Below are positions 38,035 through 45,627 of a stretch of 64,000 nt of DNA, one piece after another. Made by a program: the position numbers and the translations under genes. Source of the DNA: Clostridium sp. MD294. GTDB lineage: Bacteria; Bacillota; Clostridia; Lachnospirales; Anaerotignaceae. The DNA is taken from NCBI RefSeq assembly GCF_000364165.2, contig NZ_CP097810.1, positions 2,730,130 through 2,794,129 on the forward strand, read 5' to 3'. Numbering within the stretch: position 1 is the stretch's first letter; every line of letters starts with the position of its first letter. Below the pieces are notes generated by a model. It was not told where the DNA came from. It did not search any database and saw only the letters and a program-made list of their open reading frames with translations.

Positions 38035-38705
38035 AACTGAAAAAATATCGTGTGTTGGCGGCGGCTCTGTGCGCCGCTTTTTTGTTGTGCGGCATCACCA
38101 CCACGGCCTACGCCGGGGGCGGTGAGGAATGGGAGGACGGTACGGGCGGCCCGGAATGGGAGGGGCTTGACCCCGTGGAGCCCCCGGCCACCCCGGAGCC
38201 GGAACCCGAGCCCAACCCGTTCACCCCGGACGGGCAGGGGACGATGGTGGATAACGCCACCGACCAGGACGGCAAGGAATTTTTCACCATCATGGCGGCG
38301 GACGAGTCCGTGTTCTATCTGGTGATTGACCGCCAGCGGGAGACGGAAAACGTGTACTTCTTGAACGCCGTCACTGTGGCCGATTTGATGGCCCTTGCGG
38401 AGCCCTCCCCGGAGGCCGTCCCTGAACCGCTCCCGGAGCCGGAGCCCGAACCCACCACCCAGCCGGAACCGGAACCCGAGCCGGAAAAATCCGGCGGGGC
38501 GGGGACGCTCCTGCTGGTGCTGGCGGTGCTGGCCCTCGGCGGCGGGGCCGGGTGGTACTTCAAGATATACCGCCCCAAACGGCAGACCGCCGCTCCCGGT
38601 GAGGACTTTGACGAGGCGGAGGAATACGGCGAGGACTATGGCGGCGGTGAATATGACGACCTCCCCCCGTGGGATGAGGAAGAGGAAACGGAGGGCGGAG
38701 AATGA
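38031..38705 (+). CDS. DUF4366-family surface protein
   Basis: 224 residues. A signal peptide (LAAALCAAFLLCGITTTAYA), an extracellular domain (GTMVDNATDQDGKEFFTIMAADESVFYLVIDRQ), a Pro-Glu repeat spacer, a membrane anchor (GTLLLVLAVLALGGGAGWYF) and an acidic cytoplasmic tail. Likely a cell-surface part of the mating apparatus. It overlaps its neighbours by four bases on both sides. Confidence 0.85.
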   Translation: MKLKKYRVLAAALCAAFLLCGITTTAYAGGGEEWEDGTGGPEWEGLDPVEPPATPEPEPEPNPFTPDGQGTMVDNATDQDGKEFFTIMAADESVFYLVIDRQRETENVYFLNAVTVADLMALAEPSPEAVPEPLPEPEPEPTTQPEPEPEPEKSGGAGTLLLVLAVLALGGGAGWYFKIYRPKRQTAAPGEDFDEAEEYGEDYGGGEYDDLPPWDEEEETEGGE

Positions 38706-38875
38706 ATTTCACAAACAACCCTTTGGAACGGGAAATGAAACGCCGCCCCCGGCCCCGGGCTCCCCGCCCGGAAAAGCCCCGGGAGGGCTCCCGGTGCTGC
38801 GGCTGTCCCTACTGGCGCGGCATCCCCTGCGGCTCCTGCTTTCAGAGCCTTTTGAAAAGACCGGGCGGGAGGTGA
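38702..38875 (+). CDS. Small cysteine-rich protein
   Basis: 57 residues, MNFTNNPLEREMKRR..., with a cluster CCGCPYWRGIPCGSC suited to bind zinc. The ATG overlaps the stop of the DUF4366 gene (ATGA). Equivalent short cysteine-rich proteins occur here in related elements; the function is unknown. Confidence 0.7.
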   Translation: MNFTNNPLEREMKRRPRPRAPRPEKPREGSRCCGCPYWRGIPCGSCFQSLLKRPGGR

Positions 38876-38879
38876 TACT

Positions 38880-39230
38880 TTGCGCGAGCTGACCCGTGAG
38901 GAAAAGGCCGCTATCCGCTCCCTTGTAGTGAAATGGTGCGCCAACTATGACCGGGAAATGGGATGCTTGCCTTTGGACTGTGAGTGCTATATGCTGGGGA
39001 AGTGCTGGACGGGGGCCTATTGCAGATACTTCCGGGAGGCCGTCCTCCCCCTAAATCCGGTGCTGGAGGCCGCCCTCAATACCGAGGGGCCCGCCCCGGA
39101 AACCCGGCCCTGTCCTGTCTGCGGGCGGCCCTTTCTCCCGGCCGGGCGGCGGCGCTACTGCTCCGAGGCTTGCTCCAAAGCCGCAAGGCAGAAAAAACAG
39201 CGGGGATATATGCGGAAATACCGGAGGTGA
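38880..39230 (+). CDS. Cysteine-rich VLP-domain protein
   Basis: 116 residues: LTREEKAAIRSLVVKWCANYDREMGCLPLDCECYMLGKCW, then a C-terminal zinc-ribbon-like CPVCGRPFLPAGRRRYCSEACSKAARQ. The TTG start follows GGGAGGTGATAC. Probably a zinc-binding DNA- or relaxosome-associated protein, inferred only from the Cys motifs and position upstream of the candidate oriT. Confidence 0.78.
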   Translation: MRELTREEKAAIRSLVVKWCANYDREMGCLPLDCECYMLGKCWTGAYCRYFREAVLPLNPVLEAALNTEGPAPETRPCPVCGRPFLPAGRRRYCSEACSKAARQKKQRGYMRKYRR

Positions 39231-39243
39231 TGCGTGAGAATTT

Positions 39244-39323
39244 GGGGGTGTAAAACCCCGCTGTTTTCAAGGCTTTCCGGGGCCGCTTTTGGGGCGGGGC
39301 GTACTTTTACACGTCCTGCCCCG
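39244..39323 (+). other. Candidate origin of transfer (oriT)
   Basis: A non-coding gap holding two hairpins, GGGGT-GTAAA-ACCCC (39245-39259) and CGGGGC..GCCCCG (39295-39300/39318-39323). GTGTAAAA in the first is mirrored by TTTTACAC at 39305-39312. The bases TCCTG-CCC (39314-39321) match the IncP-type nic core, with the cut expected after G39318. It lies upstream of mobC and the relaxase. Confidence 0.5.
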
Positions 39324-39363
39324 ATTTCCCAAAATAGTGCTAACATTTCGAGAGGAGGTTCCT

Positions 39364-39957
39364 ATGGACAAAAATCAAGGCTATGCAATCTTAAAGGCCG
39401 TCATGCTGGAGAATGGCCGGGGCTTTGCGCTGGGGGAGCATCCCCGGGCCCCGTCCCCCTTTGTGACGTGGGCCTGCTACGATGACGAACACGGCGTAAG
39501 GCAGTATGAGTGGGGGCATTACGGCAGTGACCGGGCCGCGCTGGAGCAGGACTTGCTGGAGCGGGTGGAAAGCTACCAGCAGCAGTTCTCCGTCAAGGTG
39601 GCGCACATTGAGGCCCCCGGCCTTTACAAGTATTATTCCACCCAGCGGCCCGTTGACATCGGTACATTCCCCAAGCCTGCGGGCAACGAGCCGGACGAGA
39701 TCGAAAACTACGACAAGCGCGTACCCGTGGAGGGCGGCGCGTTCCTTGCGTGGGGGCATCTGACCTACACAAAGCCTTTGACGGAAAAGCAGGCGGCGGA
39801 CTATGAGCTCCGGCCCGCCTCGGAGGTGTCCGACCTACTGCGGGAGGACAGGCCCCGCCCGATTGCCGAGCAGATGAAAGAGGCAGCAAGGCTGGCCGGG
39901 GAACGGCAGGCCCCCGCCGCGCCCAAACGGAACGCGCCCGACCGGGGCGATAGGTAG
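39364..39957 (+). CDS. Conserved element protein of unknown function
   Basis: 197 residues starting MDKNQGYAILKAVMLENGRGFALGEHP, with ATG at 39364 after GAGGAGGTTCCT. PFVTWACYDDEHGVRQYEWGHYGSDRAALEQDLLERV suggests a soluble domain that occurs in several proteins of these elements. The C-terminal PRPIAEQMKEAARLAGE helix resembles the ends of other proteins in this element (PIREQMDKAGKEA, IREQMAAYKEV), a shared short tail. No enzymatic motif seen. Confidence 0.6.
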   Translation: MDKNQGYAILKAVMLENGRGFALGEHPRAPSPFVTWACYDDEHGVRQYEWGHYGSDRAALEQDLLERVESYQQQFSVKVAHIEAPGLYKYYSTQRPVDIGTFPKPAGNEPDEIENYDKRVPVEGGAFLAWGHLTYTKPLTEKQAADYELRPASEVSDLLREDRPRPIAEQMKEAARLAGERQAPAAPKRNAPDRGDR

Positions 39958-39959
39958 GC

Positions 39960-40310
39960 ATGGCCGGAAAAAAGCGCCGCCGCCCCGTCCATCTCCATGT
40001 GATGGTGTCCGAGGAAGAGCAGGCGCTTATCCGGGAACGCATGGCCCAGGCGGGCATCCGCAACATGGGGGCCTATATGCGGAGGATGGCCCTTTGCGGC
40101 TATGTGCTCCAGATTGACCTTGCCCCCGTCCGGGAGCTGGTGTCCCTCCAGCGGCGGTGCTCAAACAATCTCAATCAAGTGGCTATCCATGCCAACACCT
40201 ACGGGGGGATTTACCCCGAGGAAATATCGGCCCTGCAACGGGACTACTCCGCCTTGTGGGGCCCTTTGTCCGATTTGCTGAAACAGCTTTCCGCGCTGGT
40301 GGAGCTGTGA
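39960..40310 (+). CDS. mobC: MobC-family relaxosome protein
   Basis: 116 residues. A basic N-terminus, VHLHVMVSEEEQALIRERMAQAGIRNMGAYMRRMALCGYV, then SLQRRCSNNLNQVAIHANTYGG and ISALQRDYSALW, the MobC pattern. It helps the relaxase open DNA at oriT. In related elements the relaxase follows at once; here an AT-rich gene is inserted between them. Confidence 0.88.
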   Translation: MAGKKRRRPVHLHVMVSEEEQALIRERMAQAGIRNMGAYMRRMALCGYVLQIDLAPVRELVSLQRRCSNNLNQVAIHANTYGGIYPEEISALQRDYSALWGPLSDLLKQLSALVEL

Positions 40311-40358
40311 TTTGCTGGGGAGCGGTGCTGTGCCGCTCCCCGGCTTTTTTCGTACTTC

Positions 40359-40373
40359 GGGACATTTTGTCCC
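40359..40373. repeat. Dispersed palindrome, site 9
   Basis: GGGACATTTTGTCCC, flanks CTTC..AAAG, after mobC. Confidence 0.85.
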
Positions 40374-40385
40374 AAAGGTGGGGGA

Positions 40386-40414
40386 TAGACAACAATACAA
40401 GAAAGTGCTATACT
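40386..40414 (+). promoter_or_regulatory. Promoter of the inserted AT-rich gene
   Basis: TAGACA (40386-40391), 17 bases, TATACT (40409-40414). It starts right where the GC-rich backbone gives way to AT-rich DNA. Confidence 0.6.
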
Positions 40415-40467
40415 TGACCTCTAACATAAAATGTTGACCAACAAATCATCATTTAAGGAGAAAGAAT

Positions 40468-41046
40468 ATGAAAAATTTTTCTATGCCAGAGCAAGTTTCT
40501 CCGACATTAGAAATAGATGAGTTAATGAGGTTGAAACATAGTTTGGAAAAGAATGTATCAAGGGAAGTTGCAGAAAGCATAATAAAGGAAATTCCATTAT
40601 CTATAAATTCAACACCAGACATTCGAGCCGAGTGGGTAGAAAAGCTATCTGCTATTCTTGAAAATAGATTTGATAAAAAAACGGTAAAAAACATTCGCCA
40701 AGAGTGCTATTGTAATGAAAATGGTAGGTTAGAAGATACAGCAAATAACTTGAAACAACTCTATCTCTCTTTGGATAAGGATTTGCATAGATTTGTCAAT
40801 GCTCTGAACGAAAATGGTGCCGGTTGGTTTATTAAAGATAATCAACTGTATACAAAAATGTTTACTTGTGAATGTCCTATGTTAGAAAAAGCAAAAAATT
40901 CAAATTCATTAACATGGTGTCACTGCACTGCTGGATATAACAAAAAATTATTTGAGATTGTTTTTGAAAAACCTGTCTATGCAGAAATTGTGCAAAGCAT
41001 ACGGCAAGGATTTGATTTTTGTCTTTTGAGAATTACATTTCAATAA
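40468..41046 (+). CDS. Cysteine-rich cargo protein, resembling V4R/ATC-hydrolase-like small-molecule domains
   Basis: 192 residues. The C-terminal half has FTCECPML, WCHCTAGYNKKLFEIVFEKPVYAEIVQSIRQGFDFCLLRI, a pattern like L-2-amino-thiazoline-4-carboxylate hydrolase/V4R-type domains (DUF6144-like). An additional FxxKTVKNIRQECYCNENG motif precedes it. AAGGAGAAAGAAT precedes the ATG. The gene has its own promoter and terminator and host-like AT content, so it is a late insertion between mobC and the relaxase. Function unknown; metal or ligand sensing is a guess from the Cys pattern. Confidence 0.6.
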   Translation: MKNFSMPEQVSPTLEIDELMRLKHSLEKNVSREVAESIIKEIPLSINSTPDIRAEWVEKLSAILENRFDKKTVKNIRQECYCNENGRLEDTANNLKQLYLSLDKDLHRFVNALNENGAGWFIKDNQLYTKMFTCECPMLEKAKNSNSLTWCHCTAGYNKKLFEIVFEKPVYAEIVQSIRQGFDFCLLRITFQ

Positions 41047-41081
41047 ATTTCAGTTTATAAAATAGTTACCTTGCCAAAGAA

Positions 41082-41109
41082 AGCAGGCACTTTGCCTGCT
41101 GTCTTTTTT
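41082..41109 (+). terminator. Terminator of the inserted gene
   Basis: AGCAGGC-ACTTT-GCCTGCT (41082-41100) followed by GTCTTTTTT. It stands between mobC and the relaxase and should separate their transcription. Confidence 0.9.
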
Positions 41110-41110
41110 C

Positions 41111-42481
41111 ATGGCGAAAGGAGGTGCTACCACGGCCACGACCTACATCCGGCCCTACAAGCAGGCGGCGGGACTGAGTGCCGTTCAGACGATGGAGGAG
41201 CGGTTTGCCTACGGGCTCAACCCCCAAAAGCTGGGGGCCGTGTCCTCCCACCTCTGCGACCCGGCCACAGCCGCCGCTGAGTTTCTGCTGGTGAAAAGTG
41301 AATACCAGGCGGCCACGGCCCGGCCCGTGGAGCGCGGGGCTCTGTTCTTCCAGATCCGGCAGGCGTTCCCACCCGGCGAGGTGACGGCGGACGAAGCAAA
41401 CAAAATCGGTTATGAAACGGCGATGCGCTGGACGAAAGGCAAGTACCAGTTTTTCGTCTGCACCCATACCGACAAGGGCCACATTCATAACCACATCTAT
41501 TTCAATTCCACGGCCTTTGACTGTTCCCGGAAATTCCATAACTTCCTCGGCTCCAGCTTCGCCCTGCGGCGGCTGTCCGACCGAGTATGTCTGGAGCATG
41601 ATTTGTCCGTGATACAAAATCCCAAACAGCACAGCAAAGGTCGTTTCCTCCACTATGGCCAGTGGGTAGGCGACAAGCCGCCCTCCGCGCAGCAGCGGGT
41701 GCGGCTGGCAATCATCGCGGCTCTTGAAAAAAAGCCCGCCGACTTTGCTGCGTTCCTGCGGCTGATGGAGGAGTCCGGCTTTGCCGTCAAGCGCGGGCGG
41801 GGCGGCGTGGTGTCGTTCCTCGCGCCGGGGCAGGACAAGTACACCCGGCTCCGGGCATCCACCCTCGGCGCGGGTTTTGACCCAGAGGACATCCGGGCAG
41901 TGATTGCCGGGGAGCGGCCCCTCCCGGAGCTCCCCAAGGACGCGCCGCCCCCGCCCCGGCAGGTGGGCCTTATCGTTGACATTCAACAGCGCATGGCCGA
42001 GGGCAAGGGCCCCGCTTATGAACGCTGGGCCAAGGTCTACAATCTGAAACAGATGGCCGCCGCCCTCCAGTTCCTGCAGGAAAACAATCTGACCGACTAT
42101 GACGCGCTGGCGGCAAAGACCACGGCGGCGGTTGACCGGGCCCACGCGCTGGCCGGGGAGCTCCAGACCACCGAGGCCGCCCTCTCCAAAGTCTCCGGGC
42201 TGATGGGGGCCGTGGTGGAGTATGCCAAGGCCCGGCCCGTGTTTGACGGTTACAAGGCGGCCCGGTACTCAAAAAAGTATCTGGCCGAGCACGAGGCGGA
42301 GCTTGCCACCTACCGGGCGGCGCGGGTCGCTATGAATGAATTGTTAAACGGTGAAAAGCTCCCCAAAATGGACGTGCTGAAAAAACAGCAGCGGGAGCTG
42401 GCGGACAGGAAAAAGGCCCTCTACGCCGAGTACCGGCAGGCCCAGCAGGATATGCGGCAGGCCCAGCAGGATATGCGGTAG
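41111..42481 (+). CDS. Conjugative relaxase, Tn1549 type, with altered start and truncated C-terminus
   Basis: 456 residues. TATTYIRPYKQAAGLSAVQTMEERFAYGLNPQKLG, the metal-binding motif HTDKGHIHNHIYFNS and a long C-terminal helical region. It nicks oriT and leads the strand into the recipient. The usual start appears to have been ATG in CATGGCC but reads CACGGCC here (41132-41138); the frame can start at an ATG at 41111. Near the end a 21-bp tandem duplication (42437-42478, QAQQDMR twice) is followed by TAG. The lost tail (AVAVKANIDHLLGLTDG) is still readable to 42559. Confidence 0.85.
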   Translation: MAKGGATTATTYIRPYKQAAGLSAVQTMEERFAYGLNPQKLGAVSSHLCDPATAAAEFLLVKSEYQAATARPVERGALFFQIRQAFPPGEVTADEANKIGYETAMRWTKGKYQFFVCTHTDKGHIHNHIYFNSTAFDCSRKFHNFLGSSFALRRLSDRVCLEHDLSVIQNPKQHSKGRFLHYGQWVGDKPPSAQQRVRLAIIAALEKKPADFAAFLRLMEESGFAVKRGRGGVVSFLAPGQDKYTRLRASTLGAGFDPEDIRAVIAGERPLPELPKDAPPPPRQVGLIVDIQQRMAEGKGPAYERWAKVYNLKQMAAALQFLQENNLTDYDALAAKTTAAVDRAHALAGELQTTEAALSKVSGLMGAVVEYAKARPVFDGYKAARYSKKYLAEHEAELATYRAARVAMNELLNGEKLPKMDVLKKQQRELADRKKALYAEYRQAQQDMRQAQQDMR

Positions 42482-42584
42482 GCCGTGGCGGTCAAGGCCA
42501 ACATCGACCATCTGCTCGGACTGACGGACGGGCGGGACGATAAGGAACAAACGCGATAGCGGCGGTGACGCAGCCAATCTCTTT

Positions 42585-42599
42585 GGGACATTTTGTCCC
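42585..42599. repeat. Dispersed palindrome, site 10
   Basis: GGGACATTTTGTCCC with symmetric flanks CTTT..AAAG, the most symmetric copy, downstream of the relaxase. Confidence 0.85.
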
Positions 42600-42634
42600 A
42601 AAGAGCCGGGTTTGGGGAGGCTCCCCAACAAGCA

Positions 42635-42662
42635 TTTTTGCGGGCCTACGGCCCAGCAAAAA
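42635..42662. terminator. Bidirectional terminator between relaxase and XRE gene
   Basis: TTTTTGC-GGGCC, TAC, GGCCC-A-GCAAAAA gives a GC stem with T-runs on both strands, placed between convergent genes. A second palindrome GGGGAGGCTCCCC lies just upstream. Confidence 0.8.
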
Positions 42663-42745
42663 TTTCGGAGTGTGGCCACACCCGAATTGCTTGCCGTTTG
42701 TGCGCTCCCCTATACATGGCGCGAAAAAACGGAGGTCGCGTTTTC

Positions 42746-43108
42746 TTACGTTCTCTCCGTTTCTCTGGCTTTTCTGATACCCTCTGCGGCTCCCTCTATG
42801 ATGATAAGCTCCTTTTCGTCCATATCGTTAAGCATCCGGTCAATGTGTTTCCGGCGCTCACTCTCGCCGCCCAGCTTGTCCGGGTAGAAAAATTCATCCA
42901 CGGAAATATCAAAAAGGGTAACGAGTTTGTAAAAGGCGTTGAGGCTGGTGTGCTGGCCCCGGTTCTCAATATACATGATGGAGCGAGGGGTGAGGTCTAC
43001 AAGCTGGGCCAGGTGCTCCTGCGTCCAGCCTTTGGCTTTTCGTCTGCGCTTGATTTCTTGGCCCAGGGCATGACAGTCCAGGCGTTTTTCGTATTGGTAC
43101 ATTCTCAC
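42746..43108 (-). CDS. XRE-family transcriptional regulator
   Basis: 120 residues with a helix-turn-helix (LGQEIKRRRKAKGWTQEHLAQLVDLTPRSIMYIENRGQ) and a C-terminal region (SERRKHIDRMLNDMDEKELIIIEGAAEGIRKA) of element regulators. It is transcribed against the transfer genes and probably controls transfer or the adjacent cargo. Confidence 0.88.
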   Translation of the reverse strand: MRMYQYEKRLDCHALGQEIKRRRKAKGWTQEHLAQLVDLTPRSIMYIENRGQHTSLNAFYKLVTLFDISVDEFFYPDKLGGESERRKHIDRMLNDMDEKELIIIEGAAEGIRKARETERT

Positions 43109-43206
43109 ATCACCCCTATATTATTTTACATTTCGGGGTGGAATATGAGAACGAAACATAATTTTATTTTTAAGTAGTATTTAATTTCACTTTTTTGGAT
43201 ATGCCA

Positions 43207-43235
43207 TTGACAAAAGAGAATCCATCTGATAGAAT
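43207..43235 (+). promoter_or_regulatory. Promoter of the methyltransferase leader
   Basis: TTGACA (43207-43212), 17 bases, TAGAAT (43230-43235). Transcription would start near 43242, leaving a leader of about 250 bases before the gene. Confidence 0.8.
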
Positions 43236-43264
43236 AAAACAATAAAATTAAAAAAGAAAAGGTG

Positions 43265-43469
43265 ATGAAGTCCGGCACATCAGATGTCACATAATCAGTG
43301 GCATGGGCGTGACTGGAAAAGAGTAGATAAAATCAACTGAATAGGTTAAGAAACAACTGTTTTTACAGTTTTGTTTCTGCGCCTACTGTTTGATTTTATT
43401 TTACTCTTATCTATCTTTCATCTTTTTAAGGAAGTTAGCCGTAGAGTAAAATCTACGGCTTTTTATTTT
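43265..43469 (+). promoter_or_regulatory. Candidate transcription-attenuation leader with micro-ORFs
   Basis: Segment 1 (43321-43336) pairs over 16 positions with segment 2 (43390-43406), enclosing a hairpin AGAAAC-AACTG/CAGTT..GTTTCT. Segment 2 (ATTTTACTCT, 43398-43407) can instead pair perfectly with AGAGTAAAAT (43443-43452), which is part of a terminator AGCCGTAGA/TCTACGGCT (43437-43460) with T-run to 43469. Two short frames precede: MKSGTSDVT (43265-43294) and MGVTGKE (43303-43326). The stop of the second falls inside segment 1. Ribosome binding sites of both are weak. Confidence 0.65.
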
Positions 43470-43494
43470 GTCCAATTACGAAAGGAGAACTTGT

Positions 43495-44325
43495 ATGCTA
43501 ACAGAATTAACACCGCTTTTCAAAAAGCCACCTCTCTATACTAAAACAGAGATACCTTTTTGGGATGATGAACACATTTCACTACAGATGCTTAACGCCC
43601 ATCTAAATCCAAACTATGATGGAGCAAGTAGAAAATTGGAGTTTATTGAAAAATCAGTTGATTGGATCAGCAAAATACTTCCCTCAGAACACTATCCATC
43701 AGTACTTGACATTGGATGTGGCCCCGGTCTTTATACTGAGCGGTATGCAAAAAAGGGGTATAGGGTTGTAGGTGTTGATTTTTCACACCGTTCTATAAAT
43801 TATGCTCAGATGAACGCAAAGAGAAAAGGACTACCTATTGACTATTTTTATCAAGACTATCTGAAATTATCTTTAGATAAAAAATTTGACTTCGCAACAA
43901 TGATTTACTGCGACTTCGGGGCATTATCGACAAATGACCGAAAACAATTATTGAAAATCATTTACCAACATCTCAAACCCGGCGGAAGGTTTTTGCTGGA
44001 TGTATTTTCTCTCACCCAGCTTGAAAATTTTCAAGAAAGCCAAACATGGGAAGTCTGTCCTGACGGCGGCTTTTGGTGTCCAGAAAACTACATCGCATTA
44101 AACAGGGCTTGTAAATACCCCGATAATGTAACACTTCGCCAAACATTGGTTATCGCAAAGAAGAAAGTAAGCAATTACTATTTGTGGGATACTTACTTTT
44201 CTAAAAAAGCACTGGAAGAGGAGACAGTTGGTAGCGGTTTCAAAATATGCGAATATTTTGGTGATGTATCTGGTAGCACATACAGCGAACACAGTTCAAC
44301 TCTTGCAGTTTTGTTGAAAAAATAA
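43495..44325 (+). CDS. Class I SAM-dependent methyltransferase (cargo)
   Basis: 276 residues. The SAM-binding motif VLDIGCGPGLYTERYAKKG (about residues 60-78) is followed by VVGVDFSHRSINYA and KPGGRFLLDVFS. The ATG at 43495 follows AAAGGAGAACTTGT; an upstream Met lies in the terminator tail. The DNA is AT-rich against the GC-rich element, so it was acquired separately. Substrate unknown: nothing in the sequence distinguishes small molecule, rRNA or protein. The attenuator-type leader resembles the control of antibiotic-induced genes, which makes a resistance role worth considering. Confidence 0.82.
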   Translation: MLTELTPLFKKPPLYTKTEIPFWDDEHISLQMLNAHLNPNYDGASRKLEFIEKSVDWISKILPSEHYPSVLDIGCGPGLYTERYAKKGYRVVGVDFSHRSINYAQMNAKRKGLPIDYFYQDYLKLSLDKKFDFATMIYCDFGALSTNDRKQLLKIIYQHLKPGGRFLLDVFSLTQLENFQESQTWEVCPDGGFWCPENYIALNRACKYPDNVTLRQTLVIAKKKVSNYYLWDTYFSKKALEEETVGSGFKICEYFGDVSGSTYSEHSSTLAVLLKK

Positions 44326-44338
44326 TTTGTACTGGCAG

Positions 44339-44379
44339 TCACCCTGGCGATTAAAAAAAACCGTAAATCGGCAGGGTGA
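44339..44379 (+). other. Hairpin downstream of the methyltransferase
   Basis: TCACCCTG (44339-44346) pairs with CAGGGTGA (44372-44379) around an A-rich loop. Confidence 0.6.
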
Positions 44380-44412
44380 TTTGCTATGCCCATTTCAAGT
44401 TGTTTTGGCGAG

Positions 44413-44445
44413 TGACGGTTTTGAAATAACCGTCATTTTTCTTTA
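44413..44445 (+). terminator. Terminator of the methyltransferase unit
   Basis: TGACGGTT-TTGAAAT-AACCGTCA followed by TTTTTCTTT. Confidence 0.9.
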
Positions 44446-44666
44446 ATATGGACTGAATTATTTGAGACATGGCGGTATTTAGGAGATGTCGCTATGTTTC
44501 TTTCTATATTTGTCCCACTTAACTTGTCAAAAAAAGTTTAGCCCCTCCACCGGGTTACTCTGGCCATCAATGCGAAATTTGTAAGTACATAAAGAACTGC
44601 GTCATTTCATGCGCCCGCACAGTACAACGCTGTGCGGGCGTTGTCGTTTCTTGTCGGCTCCACTTT

Positions 44667-44681
44667 GAGACAAACAGTCCC
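44667..44681. repeat. Dispersed palindrome, site 11 (degenerate)
   Basis: GAGACAAACAGTCCC, flanks CTTT..AAGG, upstream of the sigma-like gene. Confidence 0.65.
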
Positions 44682-44776
44682 AAGGTGAGGAACGGCTCCC
44701 CCGGGTGTCGCTCCCCGCCGCCCTCCATATCGTTTCCCAGCAACCCAACCACAAAAACGATATGGAGGTACATACA

Positions 44777-45199
44777 ATGGCTATCATCAACTTGCGCGAC
44801 TTTTACTACTGGTACACCCAGGATGAATATATGGAAGTTTCTGACGATGTGGCCGAGGCGCTCCGGGCCAGTGTCCGCTATGAGGCGGCCTATACCGAGC
44901 GGGCCCGCTACAACAAGGCGTACTATTCCTTGGATGCGGATGACGGCATCGAGTATTCCGCCTGCCTGCACGAGCTCACCCCGGACGAGGTTCTGGAGCT
45001 CAAGGAGCGGTTCTGCCGTCTGTGGAACGCGCTGAACAGCCTGCCGGAAACCCAAGGCCGGAGGGTGGATGCTCACTTTATCCTCGGCATGACCTATTGG
45101 GAGATTGCCAAAGCCGAGGGCGTGGATAAGAGCGCGGTGCGGCGCTCCGTTCTCAGCGGCATCGCACAGATGAAAAAATATTTGAGAAAAAATCCGTGA
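44777..45199 (+). CDS. Sigma-70 region-4-like regulator
   Basis: 140 residues. The C-terminal HTH (FILGMTYWEIAKAEGVDKSAVRRSVLSGIAQMKKYLR) resembles sigma region 4; no region 2 is present. TGGAGGTACATACA precedes the ATG at 44777. Such proteins are regular regulators near the recombination end of Tn1549-like elements. A role in switching on excision or transfer is inferred from location. Confidence 0.8.
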   Translation: MAIINLRDFYYWYTQDEYMEVSDDVAEALRASVRYEAAYTERARYNKAYYSLDADDGIEYSACLHELTPDEVLELKERFCRLWNALNSLPETQGRRVDAHFILGMTYWEIAKAEGVDKSAVRRSVLSGIAQMKKYLRKNP

Positions 45200-45627
45200 T
45201 TGCCGTCTCCATTTGCTCCATTTTTCTGGTGGTATATGAGAGGAAGTTTTTTCTTCTCCACAACTGAATAGCAGGCGGCCCCGGGTGAACGCGGGGAGCC
45301 GGGCGGCGGGTGCGCTGGGACTTCTCCCACGGGAGGACGAGCGACCAACATCACCGCTGCAAGTGGGGAGTTTGCCAGCCCCACGGCCACGATCCGCGAG
45401 GGACAAGCTGGCCGCTTGCCGCTCGGGGCCGCCGCACAAAACAAGGGAACGCCGGGCCGCTACCTGCTGTCTTTTGACGGGCCAAACATACGGGCCCGGC
45501 GCTCCCCATTTCAAACAAGTTCGAGACAAATTGTCCCAAGGTGAGGACAGGCTAAAGGGCGGCACTTTTCGGAGTGCTGCCTTTTCGCGTTTCCCCACCA
45601 ACCAAAAACGCAAAAGGAGGTTTTGCC
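45200..45627. other. GC-rich non-coding stretch with a strong inverted repeat
   Basis: No convincing gene. GGGAACGCCGGGCC (45445-45458) pairs with GGCCCGGCGCTCCC (45493-45506) with one mismatch around about 34 bases. Palindrome site 12 lies at 45523. Apparent frames here lack ribosome binding sites. Confidence 0.5.
45523..45537. repeat. Dispersed palindrome, site 12
   Basis: GAGACAAATTGTCCC, flanks TTC..AAGG. Confidence 0.75.

Noticed and set aside
38160-38490. Proline-glutamate repeats as a DNA repeat or CRISPR-like array
   Set aside because: They are low-complexity codons of the extracellular spacer of the DUF4366 protein, with no spacer-repeat structure.
41066-42145. A 359-codon minus-strand frame opposite the relaxase
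   Set aside because: Shadow of the relaxase in GC-rich sequence; composition is unlike a real protein and no start signal is present.
43242-43469. A known riboswitch class in the methyltransferase leader
   Set aside because: I could not match it to any riboswitch consensus I know; mutually exclusive stems with micro-ORFs fit attenuation better.
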